Shown here one piece after another: positions 1 through 8,412 of a stretch of 64,000 nt of DNA (position 1 is its first letter; every line of letters starts with the position of its first letter). A program made the position numbers and the translations under genes. Source of the DNA: Dyella_B sp035503745 (lineage in GTDB: Bacteria > Pseudomonadota > Gammaproteobacteria > Xanthomonadales > Rhodanobacteraceae); contig NZ_DATJTC010000042.1 of the NCBI RefSeq assembly GCF_035503745.1, positions 91,568 through 155,567 on the forward strand, read 5' to 3'. Under the pieces are notes generated by a model. That model was given only the letters and a program-made list of their open reading frames with translations, did no database searches and was not told the origin of the DNA.

Positions 1-2972
1 CTCGCGCCGCGCTTGCGCAGCTCCTGCGTCAATTCGTAGCCATTCATTTGCGGCATGTTGATATCGGTAAGCACGATCCCGTAGCGACCGTCCTGCCACA
101 GTTGCAACGCCACCGTGCCGTCTTCCGCGGTATCCACGCCGTAGCCGAGTGCTTCGAGCTGTTGCTGGATCAGTTCACGGTTGACCGGGTTGTCATCGGC
201 AAGCAGCACCCTCGCCCGCTGTTTCGCAGGGGGCTCCGCCTGCTCGTCCCTCGCGGCCACGCCAGGCCGCTGCGCGTGCCCGGGCTCGGCTTCGGATATG
301 GCTGCCTGCAGGGCGGCGCTGGAATAGCAGGATACAAACCAGGCTCCATCTTGCAGCTGCGCAAGCAAGGGGCCATCGATGGTCGCGCGCACGACGCGCC
401 TTGCCCGCTTGACCAGTGCCTGTTCTTCATCGTCGGACCATTCCCGCCATGCACCGAAAATAACCAGCGCATCGACACTTGCAACACTGTCCGAATCAAG
501 CTCGGACGGCTGCCCGGCCACGGTGACGTGTGCCCCCCATCCCGCCAGGAGCGCCTCCACTTCGGTACGCCATTCCACCGTCGCCGAAAGCAAGGCGATG
601 GTGCGGCCGAGGAGCGGTCCGCGTTCGGCACCCGACGCGTCGTCATGTTCCATCACCGGCACATCGAACGTAAAAACGCTGCCTACGGCAGGCGTGCTCT
701 GCACCTCGATGGAACCGCCCATCAGTTCGCTGATTTGCCGACACAGGGCCAGACCCAGCCCGCTACCGCCGAAGCGGCGCGAAATACTGGCGTCCGCTTG
801 CGAAAACGGCTGAAAAATGAGCGCGCGCTGCTCTTCGGTCATGCCGATGCCCGAATCGATGACTTCGAACCGCAGCCGCGTGGTGCCCCCAGGTGTTTCT
901 GGCGCGTGCCGCACGCGCATGACGATGCGCCCTGATTCGGTGAACTTGACGGCGTTGCTGACCAGGTTGTTGAGCACCTGGCCAATGCGATGCACGTCGG
1001 CTACGTAGGTTCCCGCCAGGCTGGCGTCCACGCCGTAATAAAGCCGCACGCCCTTGCGCTGGGCCGCCGGCGCATACAACAGTGCCGTTTGCTCCATCAG
1101 CGGACGCAGTTCGAATGGTGTGGGATCGATATCCAGCTGCCCCGCCTCGATGCGGGAGAAATCGAGCACGTCGCTGATGATGGCCAGCAGCGTGTCGGCG
1201 GATATGCGGATGCGGTCGAGCCGTTCGCGCTGGAAAGCCTCCAGCCGCGAGCGCGCCATCAGTTCGAGGTGGCCGAGGATACCGTTGAGCGGCGTGCGGA
1301 TCTCGTGACTCATCATGGCCACGAACGACGACTTGGCACGGCTGGCCGACTCCGCCGCCAGCCTGGCGGTTTCCGAATCCTGCCGGGCACGGCGCAGGTT
1401 TTCCTCCAGCTCGGCGCGCGCGGTAACGTCGCGCAGCACGCAGAACAGTGCGCGATGATCCTGATAGACGATCGGCATTGCGGCGATCAACAAGTGGCGG
1501 CGCCCTTCGCCCTGGTCGTTGGCCAGGATCAGGCCGAATTCGCGCGCCTCCGGACGGCCCTCCAACTGTTGCACGGCCTCGCCGTAGCCCTGCAGGAGTT
1601 GGCGGTAGAACGTGGTTTCGGGATCGGGAATGTCGGCCGCATAGCCACGCACCAGGTCGTTCTGCAGCAATGGCGCGGCGGTATCCATGGCGAGGACGCA
1701 CAGTCCCACCGGCGAGGTTTCGATCATCGTGCGATTGAGCAGTTCGCTTTGGTAAACACGCTTGGCGCGCACCAGCGCGGGTGCGAATACGCTGCGATCC
1801 TGGTGGATCAGCAAAAACCACAGCAGCGCCAGCAGTACCGCCGCGACGATGACGGCCGCCAGGATGGGCATGCTTTCGTAACGCAGGACGTCGATCCAGG
1901 TGTAGGCCCGCACCAGCGTCCACGGCGTACCGGCGATGCGCTCGCCGATGAAAAACTGGCCGTGCGTTCGATAGTACGCCGTGGCGGTTCCCTCCGGTTG
2001 GCTCTCCAGCCAGGGCTGGACTGCCGCGGCGACGGCGCGGCTCTCGCCGGGCGGCGCGGTACTTAGAACCACCTGGCCATCGGGCGCAACCACGGTCAGG
2101 GCATTCTGCGCGGCCTTGCGCAATTGATTGAGGAATCGCTCCAGCGGTTCGTAGATGACGAAGGCACCGATCGGCGTGTCGCCATCCATCGCTACCAGGG
2201 AGCCAACGATCGATGGCTGGCCGGTGGACGGATTTTTTCCAAACGAGGAGACCACCTGCGGCAGGCCTGTGCCGAAGAACGGAAGGGTCGGATTGCCCCG
2301 CCGCAAGTCGTGCAGGGCCTGCAGATCGTTGAAGTCGATGTCCGGCGATTTGAGCTTGGAGAAAAGTGCGGCCCGATCCGATTGCTCCGCCGCGGCATGC
2401 AGTTGCGTGGCGGTCAATCCGCTGCCGAAAGCGAACAGCGCTTCGCCGGGATCGTAGAAATAACCCAGCGTACCCGGCTCCTTGCCACGCTCGACGATGG
2501 AGGTGCCGCTGATGACCGACAGCTCCTGGACCAGCCCCAGATAACGCTCGACCCTGTCCTGGGGCCAGGCACTGAGATCGCTGCCCAGCACGAGCCATTG
2601 CATGGCTTCGGGGCTGGCTTGCACTACTGCCTGGTCCGCGTGCGCGGCAAAGCCTGGGTAGTGGGCCTTGCCCATGGCCTCAAGCTCCGCGGATTTGTTG
2701 CGCCAGACGTACTCGATCATGTTCAACGTGCGAACGTAGCCCGCATCGCGTTGTATGAATGCCGAATCGAGTGCCAGCTTGGCGCGCCGGAAATCGTCAA
2801 GCTGATCGGACCGGTAATCGTTGATGCTGAGCACCACCCACGCCAGCAGCACCATCAGCATGAGCAGCGACAGGATCGTGCCGCCGCCGTACAGCAACCG
2901 GTGCTGATGCCTCTGAAGCTCAGCGATGTCCTGCTGGCCCGTCGGGGTTTGCGAATGAACACGCTCTGACAT
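1..2972 (-). CDS. Hybrid sensor histidine kinase with receiver domain (3' end beyond window)
   Basis: This is a membrane sensor kinase of a phosphorelay. The open frame starts at an ATG at 2972, preceded by AAGAGAT, and runs off the left edge without a stop. Residues about 28-48 form a membrane segment, followed by a large extracytoplasmic sensor region and a second membrane segment near residue 330. A PAS-like region follows. The H box SHEIRTPLNG puts the phospho-accepting histidine at about residue 556. An HATPase domain shows NNLVSNAVKFTE, DSGIGM and GSGLGLALC. A receiver domain follows with LADDNPVN and the phospho-accepting aspartate in LTDINMP at about residue 970. More domains (for example Hpt) may lie beyond the edge. 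No cognate regulator gene is adjacent, so the stimulus is unknown. Family assignment is secure; the role is not. Confidence 0.93.
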   Translation of the reverse strand, partial: MSERVHSQTPTGQQDIAELQRHQHRLLYGGGTILSLLMLMVLLAWVVLSINDYRSDQLDDFRRAKLALDSAFIQRDAGYVRTLNMIEYVWRNKSAELEAMGKAHYPGFAAHADQAVVQASPEAMQWLVLGSDLSAWPQDRVERYLGLVQELSVISGTSIVERGKEPGTLGYFYDPGEALFAFGSGLTATQLHAAAEQSDRAALFSKLKSPDIDFNDLQALHDLRRGNPTLPFFGTGLPQVVSSFGKNPSTGQPSIVGSLVAMDGDTPIGAFVIYEPLERFLNQLRKAAQNALTVVAPDGQVVLSTAPPGESRAVAAAVQPWLESQPEGTATAYYRTHGQFFIGERIAGTPWTLVRAYTWIDVLRYESMPILAAVIVAAVLLALLWFLLIHQDRSVFAPALVRAKRVYQSELLNRTMIETSPVGLCVLAMDTAAPLLQNDLVRGYAADIPDPETTFYRQLLQGYGEAVQQLEGRPEAREFGLILANDQGEGRRHLLIAAMPIVYQDHRALFCVLRDVTARAELEENLRRARQDSETARLAAESASRAKSSFVAMMSHEIRTPLNGILGHLELMARSRLEAFQRERLDRIRISADTLLAIISDVLDFSRIEAGQLDIDPTPFELRPLMEQTALLYAPAAQRKGVRLYYGVDASLAGTYVADVHRIGQVLNNLVSNAVKFTESGRIVMRVRHAPETPGGTTRLRFEVIDSGIGMTEEQRALIFQPFSQADASISRRFGGSGLGLALCRQISELMGGSIEVQSTPAVGSVFTFDVPVMEHDDASGAERGPLLGRTIALLSATVEWRTEVEALLAGWGAHVTVAGQPSELDSDSVASVDALVIFGAWREWSDDEEQALVKRARRVVRATIDGPLLAQLQDGAWFVSCYSSAALQAAISEAEPGHAQRPGVAARDEQAEPPAKQRARVLLADDNPVNRELIQQQLEALGYGVDTAEDGTVALQLWQDGRYGIVLTDINMPQMNGYELTQELRKRGA

Positions 2973-3328
2973 CGTTATCTCTTCAGTCCGACGATCCGCA
3001 GGACACCCAGGGTGCCCCGTGAAGAAAGTGAAATACGGCAAGACAGTGAGAAACGTCGACGCCCTGGCATTTTAGACGCACTACCCACAAGCCTGACTCG
3101 GTACCGGCATCGAAGGCACTCTGACGAGGGGGATACCCTTAACATCAGAAAAATCCTCGACGCCTACCGGTGTGTTGACTCCCTGGGAAGGGCGAACGCC
3201 GGCCGTAGGATCGTAAGAGTTGTATGACTCAGGGGATATCGGACTAACCTTAAAAGTGATGGTCAAAATAACGACAACAGGTTTCCGACGATCTATATTC
3301 GAAGCCCCCCGTTGCCCCCGCCCCCACG
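2973..3328. other. Intergenic region between divergent sensor kinase and MBL hydrolase
   Basis: About 356 bases without a convincing gene. Short open frames here have no ribosome binding site and no recognisable protein. The stretch should contain the promoters of the two divergent genes, but I cannot place a clear -35/-10 pair. It is somewhat less GC-rich near 3120-3300 than the flanking genes. Confidence 0.5.
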
Positions 3329-4255
3329 ATGCAGCAAGGCATTTTCACCCTCGACACCGGGTTCGTCCGGCCGCGCTTCGACGCCGCTTATCTAGTCGTC
3401 CAGGACGGACACGGCGCCTTCATCGACTGTGGTACCAACCACTCGGTCCCTGCCCTGCTCAAGGCGGTTGCCGATGCAGGCATGAAGGCATCCCAGATCG
3501 ACTGGCTGATCCTCACCCATGTTCACCTGGATCACGCCGGCGGCGCGGGTGAATTGATGGCGCAATTGCCCCATGCGCACCTGGTCGTGCACCCGCGTGG
3601 GGCGCGGCACATGATCGACCCCTCCCAACTGTGGGCCGGCGCCGCCGCGGTGTATGGGGAGACGGTCATGGAACAGGCCTATGGCCGCCTGCGGCCGGTG
3701 CCGCCTGAACGCGTCGTGGAGGCGCCTGACGGCCATATCGTTGATCTGAACGGCCGTCCCCTGCTCTGCATCGATACGCCCGGCCACGCCCGGCACCACA
3801 TGGCCATTTACGACCGCCACGCCAATGTCTGCTTTACCGGCGATACCTTCGGCCTGTCCTATCGCGAACTGGATACGGAAAACGGGGCCTTCATCCTGCC
3901 GACCACAACGCCGGTGCAATTTGACCCCGATGCCTTGCACGCATCGATCGACCGCTTGCTGCGGCTAAAGCCCGAGGCGATGTACCTGACCCACTTCGGC
4001 CGGGTCGAACAGGTTGAGCAGCTGGCGGCTCGCTTGCATGAACTGATCGACGCGATGGTCGAGGTTGCCACGCGCAGCGCCGATGCCACGGATCGGCATG
4101 CGCAACTTATTCAAGGCCTCACGCAATTGTATGCCGATCGCACCGCCGCACACGGCTGGCGTGGCGGCCGCGACGAGCTGCTGCACTGGCTGGGCAACGA
4201 CATCGAACTTAACGCGCAAGGGCTTGGCGTCTGGCTGGATCGCGCGCGCGGTTAG
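3329..4255 (+). CDS. MBL-fold metallo-hydrolase
   Basis: A 308-residue metallo-beta-lactamase-fold hydrolase with no signal peptide, so probably cytoplasmic. The metal motif THVHLDHAGG places H64, H66, D68 and H69. Later metal ligands are likely the histidine in IDTPGHARHH and the aspartate in CFTGDTFG. The C-terminal third is helical and holds a further histidine in YLTHFGRVEQ. The start ATG has no strong ribosome binding site, but no in-frame alternative lies close upstream. The gene converges with the tRNA-binding-domain gene downstream, so context gives no substrate. Members of this fold include lactonases, glyoxalase II-like enzymes and nucleases; the sequence does not decide between them. 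Confidence 0.88.
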   Translation: MQQGIFTLDTGFVRPRFDAAYLVVQDGHGAFIDCGTNHSVPALLKAVADAGMKASQIDWLILTHVHLDHAGGAGELMAQLPHAHLVVHPRGARHMIDPSQLWAGAAAVYGETVMEQAYGRLRPVPPERVVEAPDGHIVDLNGRPLLCIDTPGHARHHMAIYDRHANVCFTGDTFGLSYRELDTENGAFILPTTTPVQFDPDALHASIDRLLRLKPEAMYLTHFGRVEQVEQLAARLHELIDAMVEVATRSADATDRHAQLIQGLTQLYADRTAAHGWRGGRDELLHWLGNDIELNAQGLGVWLDRARG

Positions 4256-4268
4256 GTCTGGCGCAGCG

Positions 4269-4622
4269 TCAGGCCAGCCGGGTTCCATTGGGTACCGGCC
4301 GCTCGATCGCCGTCACCACCACGCCTTCATCGGTGTGGAAGCCCGTCAACAGAAATTGGGAGCGAAACGGGCCAATTTGCTTTTCCGGAAAATTGATCAC
4401 GCCCACGATCTGGCGCCCGACCAGCGTCTCAGGCGTATACAGCGCGGCAATCTGGGCGCTTGTCTTGCGTTCGCCGTAGGGGCCGAAGTCCGCCCATACT
4501 TTCAGGGCCGGCTTGCGCGCTTGCGCAAAGGCTTCCACGCGCGTCACGGTGCCGGCGACGATAAGCACTTTTTCGAAATCGGCCCAGCTGATTTCCTGTG
4601 CGATGGCGGTTTGCTCGTTCAT
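4269..4622 (-). CDS. tRNA-binding domain protein, CsaA-like
   Basis: A 117-residue single-domain protein of the tRNA-binding OB-fold type seen in CsaA and in the C-terminal part of MetRS. Typical segments are IVAGTVTRVEAFAQARKP, KVWADFGPYGERKTSAQI and VGVINFPEKQIGPFRSQ. The ATG at 4622 overlaps the stop of the upstream flavoprotein gene (ATGA), with GGAAGG just before it, so the two are translationally coupled; a longer frame starting at 4667 would run into that gene and is not needed. CsaA is described as an export-related chaperone, but for stand-alone homologues the function is only inferred. Confidence 0.9.
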   Translation of the reverse strand: MNEQTAIAQEISWADFEKVLIVAGTVTRVEAFAQARKPALKVWADFGPYGERKTSAQIAALYTPETLVGRQIVGVINFPEKQIGPFRSQFLLTGFHTDEGVVVTAIERPVPNGTRLA

Positions 4623-5908
4623 CCTTCCACGCTCGTCTTGAACCAGTCGTTGAATTCCTGCCACCAATAGCTGGCTTGCGCGCCCAGGAAACCGAACGGT
4701 TTATAGGCACGGGCCAATCCGTAGCCGGCAAATTGCTGCCATCCGGTATCGCCTTCGGCGATCGCCGCGGCCAGTAATTCACCCGCCGCGCAGGTCGGCG
4801 CCAGACCATGGCCGCCGAACGCCTGCGCCCACCATAGCCCGTCGCCGCTGCTGCCGATCTGCGGCATCTGGTGGCGCGCGTAGCTCATCAAGCCCGACCA
4901 CGCGTAGGCGACGCGCAGGCCCTTCAGGGTGGGAAAAACACGCAGCAGGTCGCGGGTCAATAGGCGTTGCACTGCCTTGGGCGAACGATTGCGGATGGAG
5001 ATGCGTCCGCCCCAGAGCAGGCGCCGGTCCGGCAAGGGGCGGTAATAGTCGAAGGCGAAACGCGTGTCGTAAATGGCCGAACGCGTTTGCAGGCAATCGT
5101 CCAGGCGCTCGCCCAAGGGCTCGGTCACCATCACGTACGTGGCAATGGGCAGCACCGCACGATCGATCTGCTTGCGCAATCCCGCAAGATAACCGCCACA
5201 GGCAAGTACCACGTGTTCGGCCTGCACTTGGCCCTGCGGCGTGCTTACCAGCCAGTGTTGGCCTTCGCGCCGCAAGCGCCACACATCGGTATGCTCATGC
5301 AGCCGCACGCCCTGCCGTGCCGCCGCGCCGGCCAGGCCGATGGCGTAATTGAGCGGGTGCAGGTGCAAGGCGTTGCGTTCGTACAAACCGTCGTAATAGC
5401 GCTGGCTGCGCACGCGCTCGCGCAGCTCTTCCTGCGGCATCCATTCCCAGTGCACGCCGTAGTGGTCGGCCAGCAGCCGCTGGCGCCGGCGCAACACATC
5501 CGGATCGCGGAACCAATTGGCCCAGATGACGCCCTGATCGACCATGTCGCAGGCAATCGCGTAGCGTGCCACGCGCTCACGTATGCGCTGCACCGCCGCG
5601 GTAGTCAATTGGAAGATCTCGCGCGCACGCTGCTCGCCGAGTTGCTGGTGCAGTGCAGCTTCGCCCAGGGAATAACCGCCGAATACAAATCCGCCGTTGC
5701 GCCCGGATGCGCCAAAGCCCACCTGCTCGCGCTCCAGCACGACCACGTCGCGAACGCCGCGTTCGGCCAAGCCCAAGGCAGTATTCAAGCCGGCGAAACC
5801 GCCACCGATGATCGCCACGCGCGCTTCCTGCCGTCCCTGCAGCGGTGCATGAGGCAGGTAAGGCGTTGCGGTGGCACGGTAATAAGAGGGAACCGAGGGC
5901 TGCTTCAT
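4619..5908 (-). CDS. FAD-dependent amine/amino-acid oxidoreductase (DAO family, PuuB-like)
   Basis: A 429-residue flavoprotein of the D-amino-acid-oxidase/glycine-oxidase superfamily. The dinucleotide-binding motif IIGGGFAGLN lies at residues 33-42 and is followed by the acidic end of the second strand in VVLERE. The stretch FGASGRNGGFV after it is typical of gamma-glutamylputrescine oxidase-like members, and WGGRISIR plus WSGLMSY fit the substrate and C-terminal FAD regions. The ATG at 5908 was chosen because homologues begin with a short tail before the Rossmann strand; upstream residues of the open frame look non-coding. The last bases overlap the start of the tRNA-binding-domain gene. The substrate cannot be read from sequence; polyamine or amino acid oxidation is the family expectation. 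Confidence 0.9.
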   Translation of the reverse strand: MKQPSVPSYYRATATPYLPHAPLQGRQEARVAIIGGGFAGLNTALGLAERGVRDVVVLEREQVGFGASGRNGGFVFGGYSLGEAALHQQLGEQRAREIFQLTTAAVQRIRERVARYAIACDMVDQGVIWANWFRDPDVLRRRQRLLADHYGVHWEWMPQEELRERVRSQRYYDGLYERNALHLHPLNYAIGLAGAAARQGVRLHEHTDVWRLRREGQHWLVSTPQGQVQAEHVVLACGGYLAGLRKQIDRAVLPIATYVMVTEPLGERLDDCLQTRSAIYDTRFAFDYYRPLPDRRLLWGGRISIRNRSPKAVQRLLTRDLLRVFPTLKGLRVAYAWSGLMSYARHQMPQIGSSGDGLWWAQAFGGHGLAPTCAAGELLAAAIAEGDTGWQQFAGYGLARAYKPFGFLGAQASYWWQEFNDWFKTSVEG

Positions 5909-5975
5909 GCCTGGCCATAAGCGAACGGATCGGGCGGTTTGGACGCCGAGCATAGCGCGGTTGCGCCCGTTGCTG

Positions 5976-8363
5976 TCATTCGACCAGGATAATGTCCAGC
6001 AAGCGCTGGTCCGCGTGGCCGTGGTCGTCAACCACGCGGACGTTGTATTGTCCCACCGCGCGGGGTTGCCAGTACAGCAATTGGTTGGGGGCGCTGCGCC
6101 CGACGTAGGCATCGTCGACGAACCAATACAGCGCGTGCACGCTCGCATCGGTGGTGGCGGTGAAAGGTATGCGCTCGTCGGCCAGTTGTTTCAGGCGCAA
6201 CGCATAAGTGCTGCCGCGCAGGGGCGAGGTAATGCTTGGCGGGGTGCCGTCCGCGCTCGCATCGCTGCAGCCGGGATTGACCGGCGGCTTGCGCCGGGGC
6301 ATGCCTGCCTGCTGGAACACGCGTTGAAGATCCGATGGCCAGAACTCGTACACCTCCACGTGCGTATGCTTTCCATCGAAGGGTGGGCACGCTTGCATTC
6401 CGGTGGCATCGTCGATCACCACCGGCCGGTAGATGTCGTCCACCCGGATCGGCGACTTGCCCGGGATGAACCAGGTAAACCCCTTTTGCGGACACCATTG
6501 CGTGGGCAGGTTGCCGCTGGCCAGGCAAATCTGCACGCGCTTGAGCTGGGCCGGCATGTGCCGGATGGGCTGATCCATCGGCACGTGTTCGGCGCGCAAC
6601 GCATCGATGACCTGAAAGAACAACGGCGCCGCGGCATCCACGCCCACGAATGCGGGATTGCCCGAGCCGTCGAAGTTACCGACCCAGATCACCAGCACAT
6701 ATGGCCCGAAGCTGCCGGCCGTCCAGGCATCGCGAAACGCCCATGAGGTACCGGTTTTCCAATACACAGGCATGCGCATGGACTGCATGCCAAGCGCGTC
6801 ATCCGGGCGTGGATTCTGCCGCAGGATGTCCATCACCATGAAACTGGCTTCTTCGCTGAGAAGGCGCGTGCCCTGCACTTGCGGGTCGCTCGCGCGCAGA
6901 CGCAGCGGACGCAGTACGCCCTGGTTGTCCAGCATCGCATACAGCCCGGCAAGCTCCTGCATGGTCACTTCGCCGCCGCCCAGCACCAGCGACAGGCCGT
7001 AATGCTGTTCGCTGGCCATCCGGCTCACGCCGGCCTGCTGCAGAAAATCGTAAAGGCTGGGCTGATGCAATTGAGAGGCCACCCACACCGCCGGAATGTT
7101 ACGGCTGCGTATCAAAGCCTGCGTGGCCGTGATCGGGCCCAGGAAGTTGCCATCGAAGTTTTCTGGCGTGTACGGGCCAAAGGACGTAGGCACGTCGCGC
7201 AACACCGTCTGCGGCTGCAACACGCCCTGATCGAAGCCCAACGCATAAATGAAAGGCTTGAGCGTGGAGCCGGGCGAGCGCTTGGCCAGCGTTCCGTTTA
7301 CCTGCCCCTGGATCGTCGCATCGCGATAATCGGCCGAACCGACCATCGCCTTGATCCCCATATCGCGCGTATCGACAAGGATGGCGGCGGCATTGCGAAT
7401 ACCGCGCGAGCCGTTGCGCTTGACGTACAACGCAACCTGCCGCTCCAGGCTGTGCTGCAGGTCCAAATCGATAGTGGTGACAAGCGGCGCGCCGCGGTTG
7501 TCGGCGTCCAGCGATGCGCCGGCGAGCGCCTGCTCCACCGCGTGCGGCGCTTCGAACGGCATGCGGTTAAGCGGCTGCAGCGTCAACGGCAACGCGAACA
7601 ACGGTTTCAGCGCGGCATCGCGCGGGTGGCTTGCCAGCCACTGCGCATACAGCCGGTTGCGTGCATCGGCCAGGCCCGTGCTGATCAGCGCGTTGGCGCC
7701 GCGCCCGTCTTGCAGGCGCCGCGACGGATCCTGCGGAATGACCGCCAGCGTCAATGCCTCCGGCAGCGTCAGCTGATCGGCGGGCTTGCCGAAATAGATC
7801 AGGCTGGCGGTACCCACGCCCTGCACGTTGGCGCCGTAGGGCGCGTCGTTGAGATACGCCTCCAAAATCTGGTGCTTGGAATAAAACAACTCCAGTTGCA
7901 ATGCACGCGCGATCTGTCGCAGCTTGCCCACCGGCGTGCGTGTATTGAGCCCCCACAGCAGCCGCGCCAACTGCATGCTGATGGTCGAACCGCCCTGCGG
8001 CGCGGCATGCCGCACGTAGGTCATCCAGGCGCCACGCAGCAAGCCATAAGGATTGACCCCGGGATGCCAGCGGTACCAGCGGTCCTCGTGCAGCAGCACC
8101 GCGTCGATCAGTTGCGGGGAAATGTCCTTGAGCGGCACCCACAGGCGATATTGCTGGTCGCTGGCCAGCGTCAGTCGCAACAGATGCCCTTTGTCGTCGT
8201 ACACGGCGGTCGAGGCCGGCAGCCAGCCGCGCAGCGGCGAGTGCGGCCACAGGCGGCAGCCCACCAGCACGGCAACCACCAGGGCGATGGCCGCCAGCCA
8301 GTTCTGCCAGCGCCATAACCCGTGTGTCAACGCATGGGCCAGTGTGCGAATGAATACCGGCAT
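5976..8363 (-). CDS. pbpC: Penicillin-binding protein 1C (bifunctional GT51/transpeptidase)
   Basis: A 795-residue class A penicillin-binding protein that polymerises and crosslinks peptidoglycan in the periplasm. Residues about 22-38 are the membrane anchor. The transglycosylase domain shows LLHEDRWYRWHPGVNP and QGGSTISMQLARL. The transpeptidase domain has the active serine in GSTLKPF (about S366), SRN, and KTGTS (lysine about 536). The C-terminal region (about 690-795) matches the BiPBP_C extension specific to PBP1C. It follows the alpha-2-macroglobulin gene, the same order as in E. coli yfhM-pbpC, which supports joint action in envelope repair. The ATG at 8363 has a weak ribosome binding site and lies just after a perfect 13-bp hairpin. 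Confidence 0.97.
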   Translation of the reverse strand: MPVFIRTLAHALTHGLWRWQNWLAAIALVVAVLVGCRLWPHSPLRGWLPASTAVYDDKGHLLRLTLASDQQYRLWVPLKDISPQLIDAVLLHEDRWYRWHPGVNPYGLLRGAWMTYVRHAAPQGGSTISMQLARLLWGLNTRTPVGKLRQIARALQLELFYSKHQILEAYLNDAPYGANVQGVGTASLIYFGKPADQLTLPEALTLAVIPQDPSRRLQDGRGANALISTGLADARNRLYAQWLASHPRDAALKPLFALPLTLQPLNRMPFEAPHAVEQALAGASLDADNRGAPLVTTIDLDLQHSLERQVALYVKRNGSRGIRNAAAILVDTRDMGIKAMVGSADYRDATIQGQVNGTLAKRSPGSTLKPFIYALGFDQGVLQPQTVLRDVPTSFGPYTPENFDGNFLGPITATQALIRSRNIPAVWVASQLHQPSLYDFLQQAGVSRMASEQHYGLSLVLGGGEVTMQELAGLYAMLDNQGVLRPLRLRASDPQVQGTRLLSEEASFMVMDILRQNPRPDDALGMQSMRMPVYWKTGTSWAFRDAWTAGSFGPYVLVIWVGNFDGSGNPAFVGVDAAAPLFFQVIDALRAEHVPMDQPIRHMPAQLKRVQICLASGNLPTQWCPQKGFTWFIPGKSPIRVDDIYRPVVIDDATGMQACPPFDGKHTHVEVYEFWPSDLQRVFQQAGMPRRKPPVNPGCSDASADGTPPSITSPLRGSTYALRLKQLADERIPFTATTDASVHALYWFVDDAYVGRSAPNQLLYWQPRAVGQYNVRVVDDHGHADQRLLDIILVE

Positions 8364-8374
8364 ATCGCAGAACG

Positions 8375-8403
8375 ATGCCCTCCCGTCGGCGACGGGAGGG
8401 CAT
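8375..8403 (-). promoter_or_regulatory. Perfect 13-bp intercistronic hairpin before pbpC
   Basis: Two exact 13-base arms (8375-8387 and 8391-8403) with a 3-base loop sit in the gap between the alpha-2-macroglobulin stop (8413) and the pbpC start (8363). There is no T-tract, so it is not a standard terminator. In the minus-strand RNA the second arm contains GGGAGGG, the only Shine-Dalgarno-like run before pbpC, about 12 bases upstream of its ATG. The hairpin would hide it. A processing or stabilising element is the alternative. Confidence 0.7.
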
Positions 8404-8412
8404 GGACGTACC

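Noticed and set aside
763..2598. 611-residue frame on the minus strand
   Set aside because: Shadow of the real sensor kinase frame, with no domain; the true frame on the same strand runs from 2972 off the left edge.
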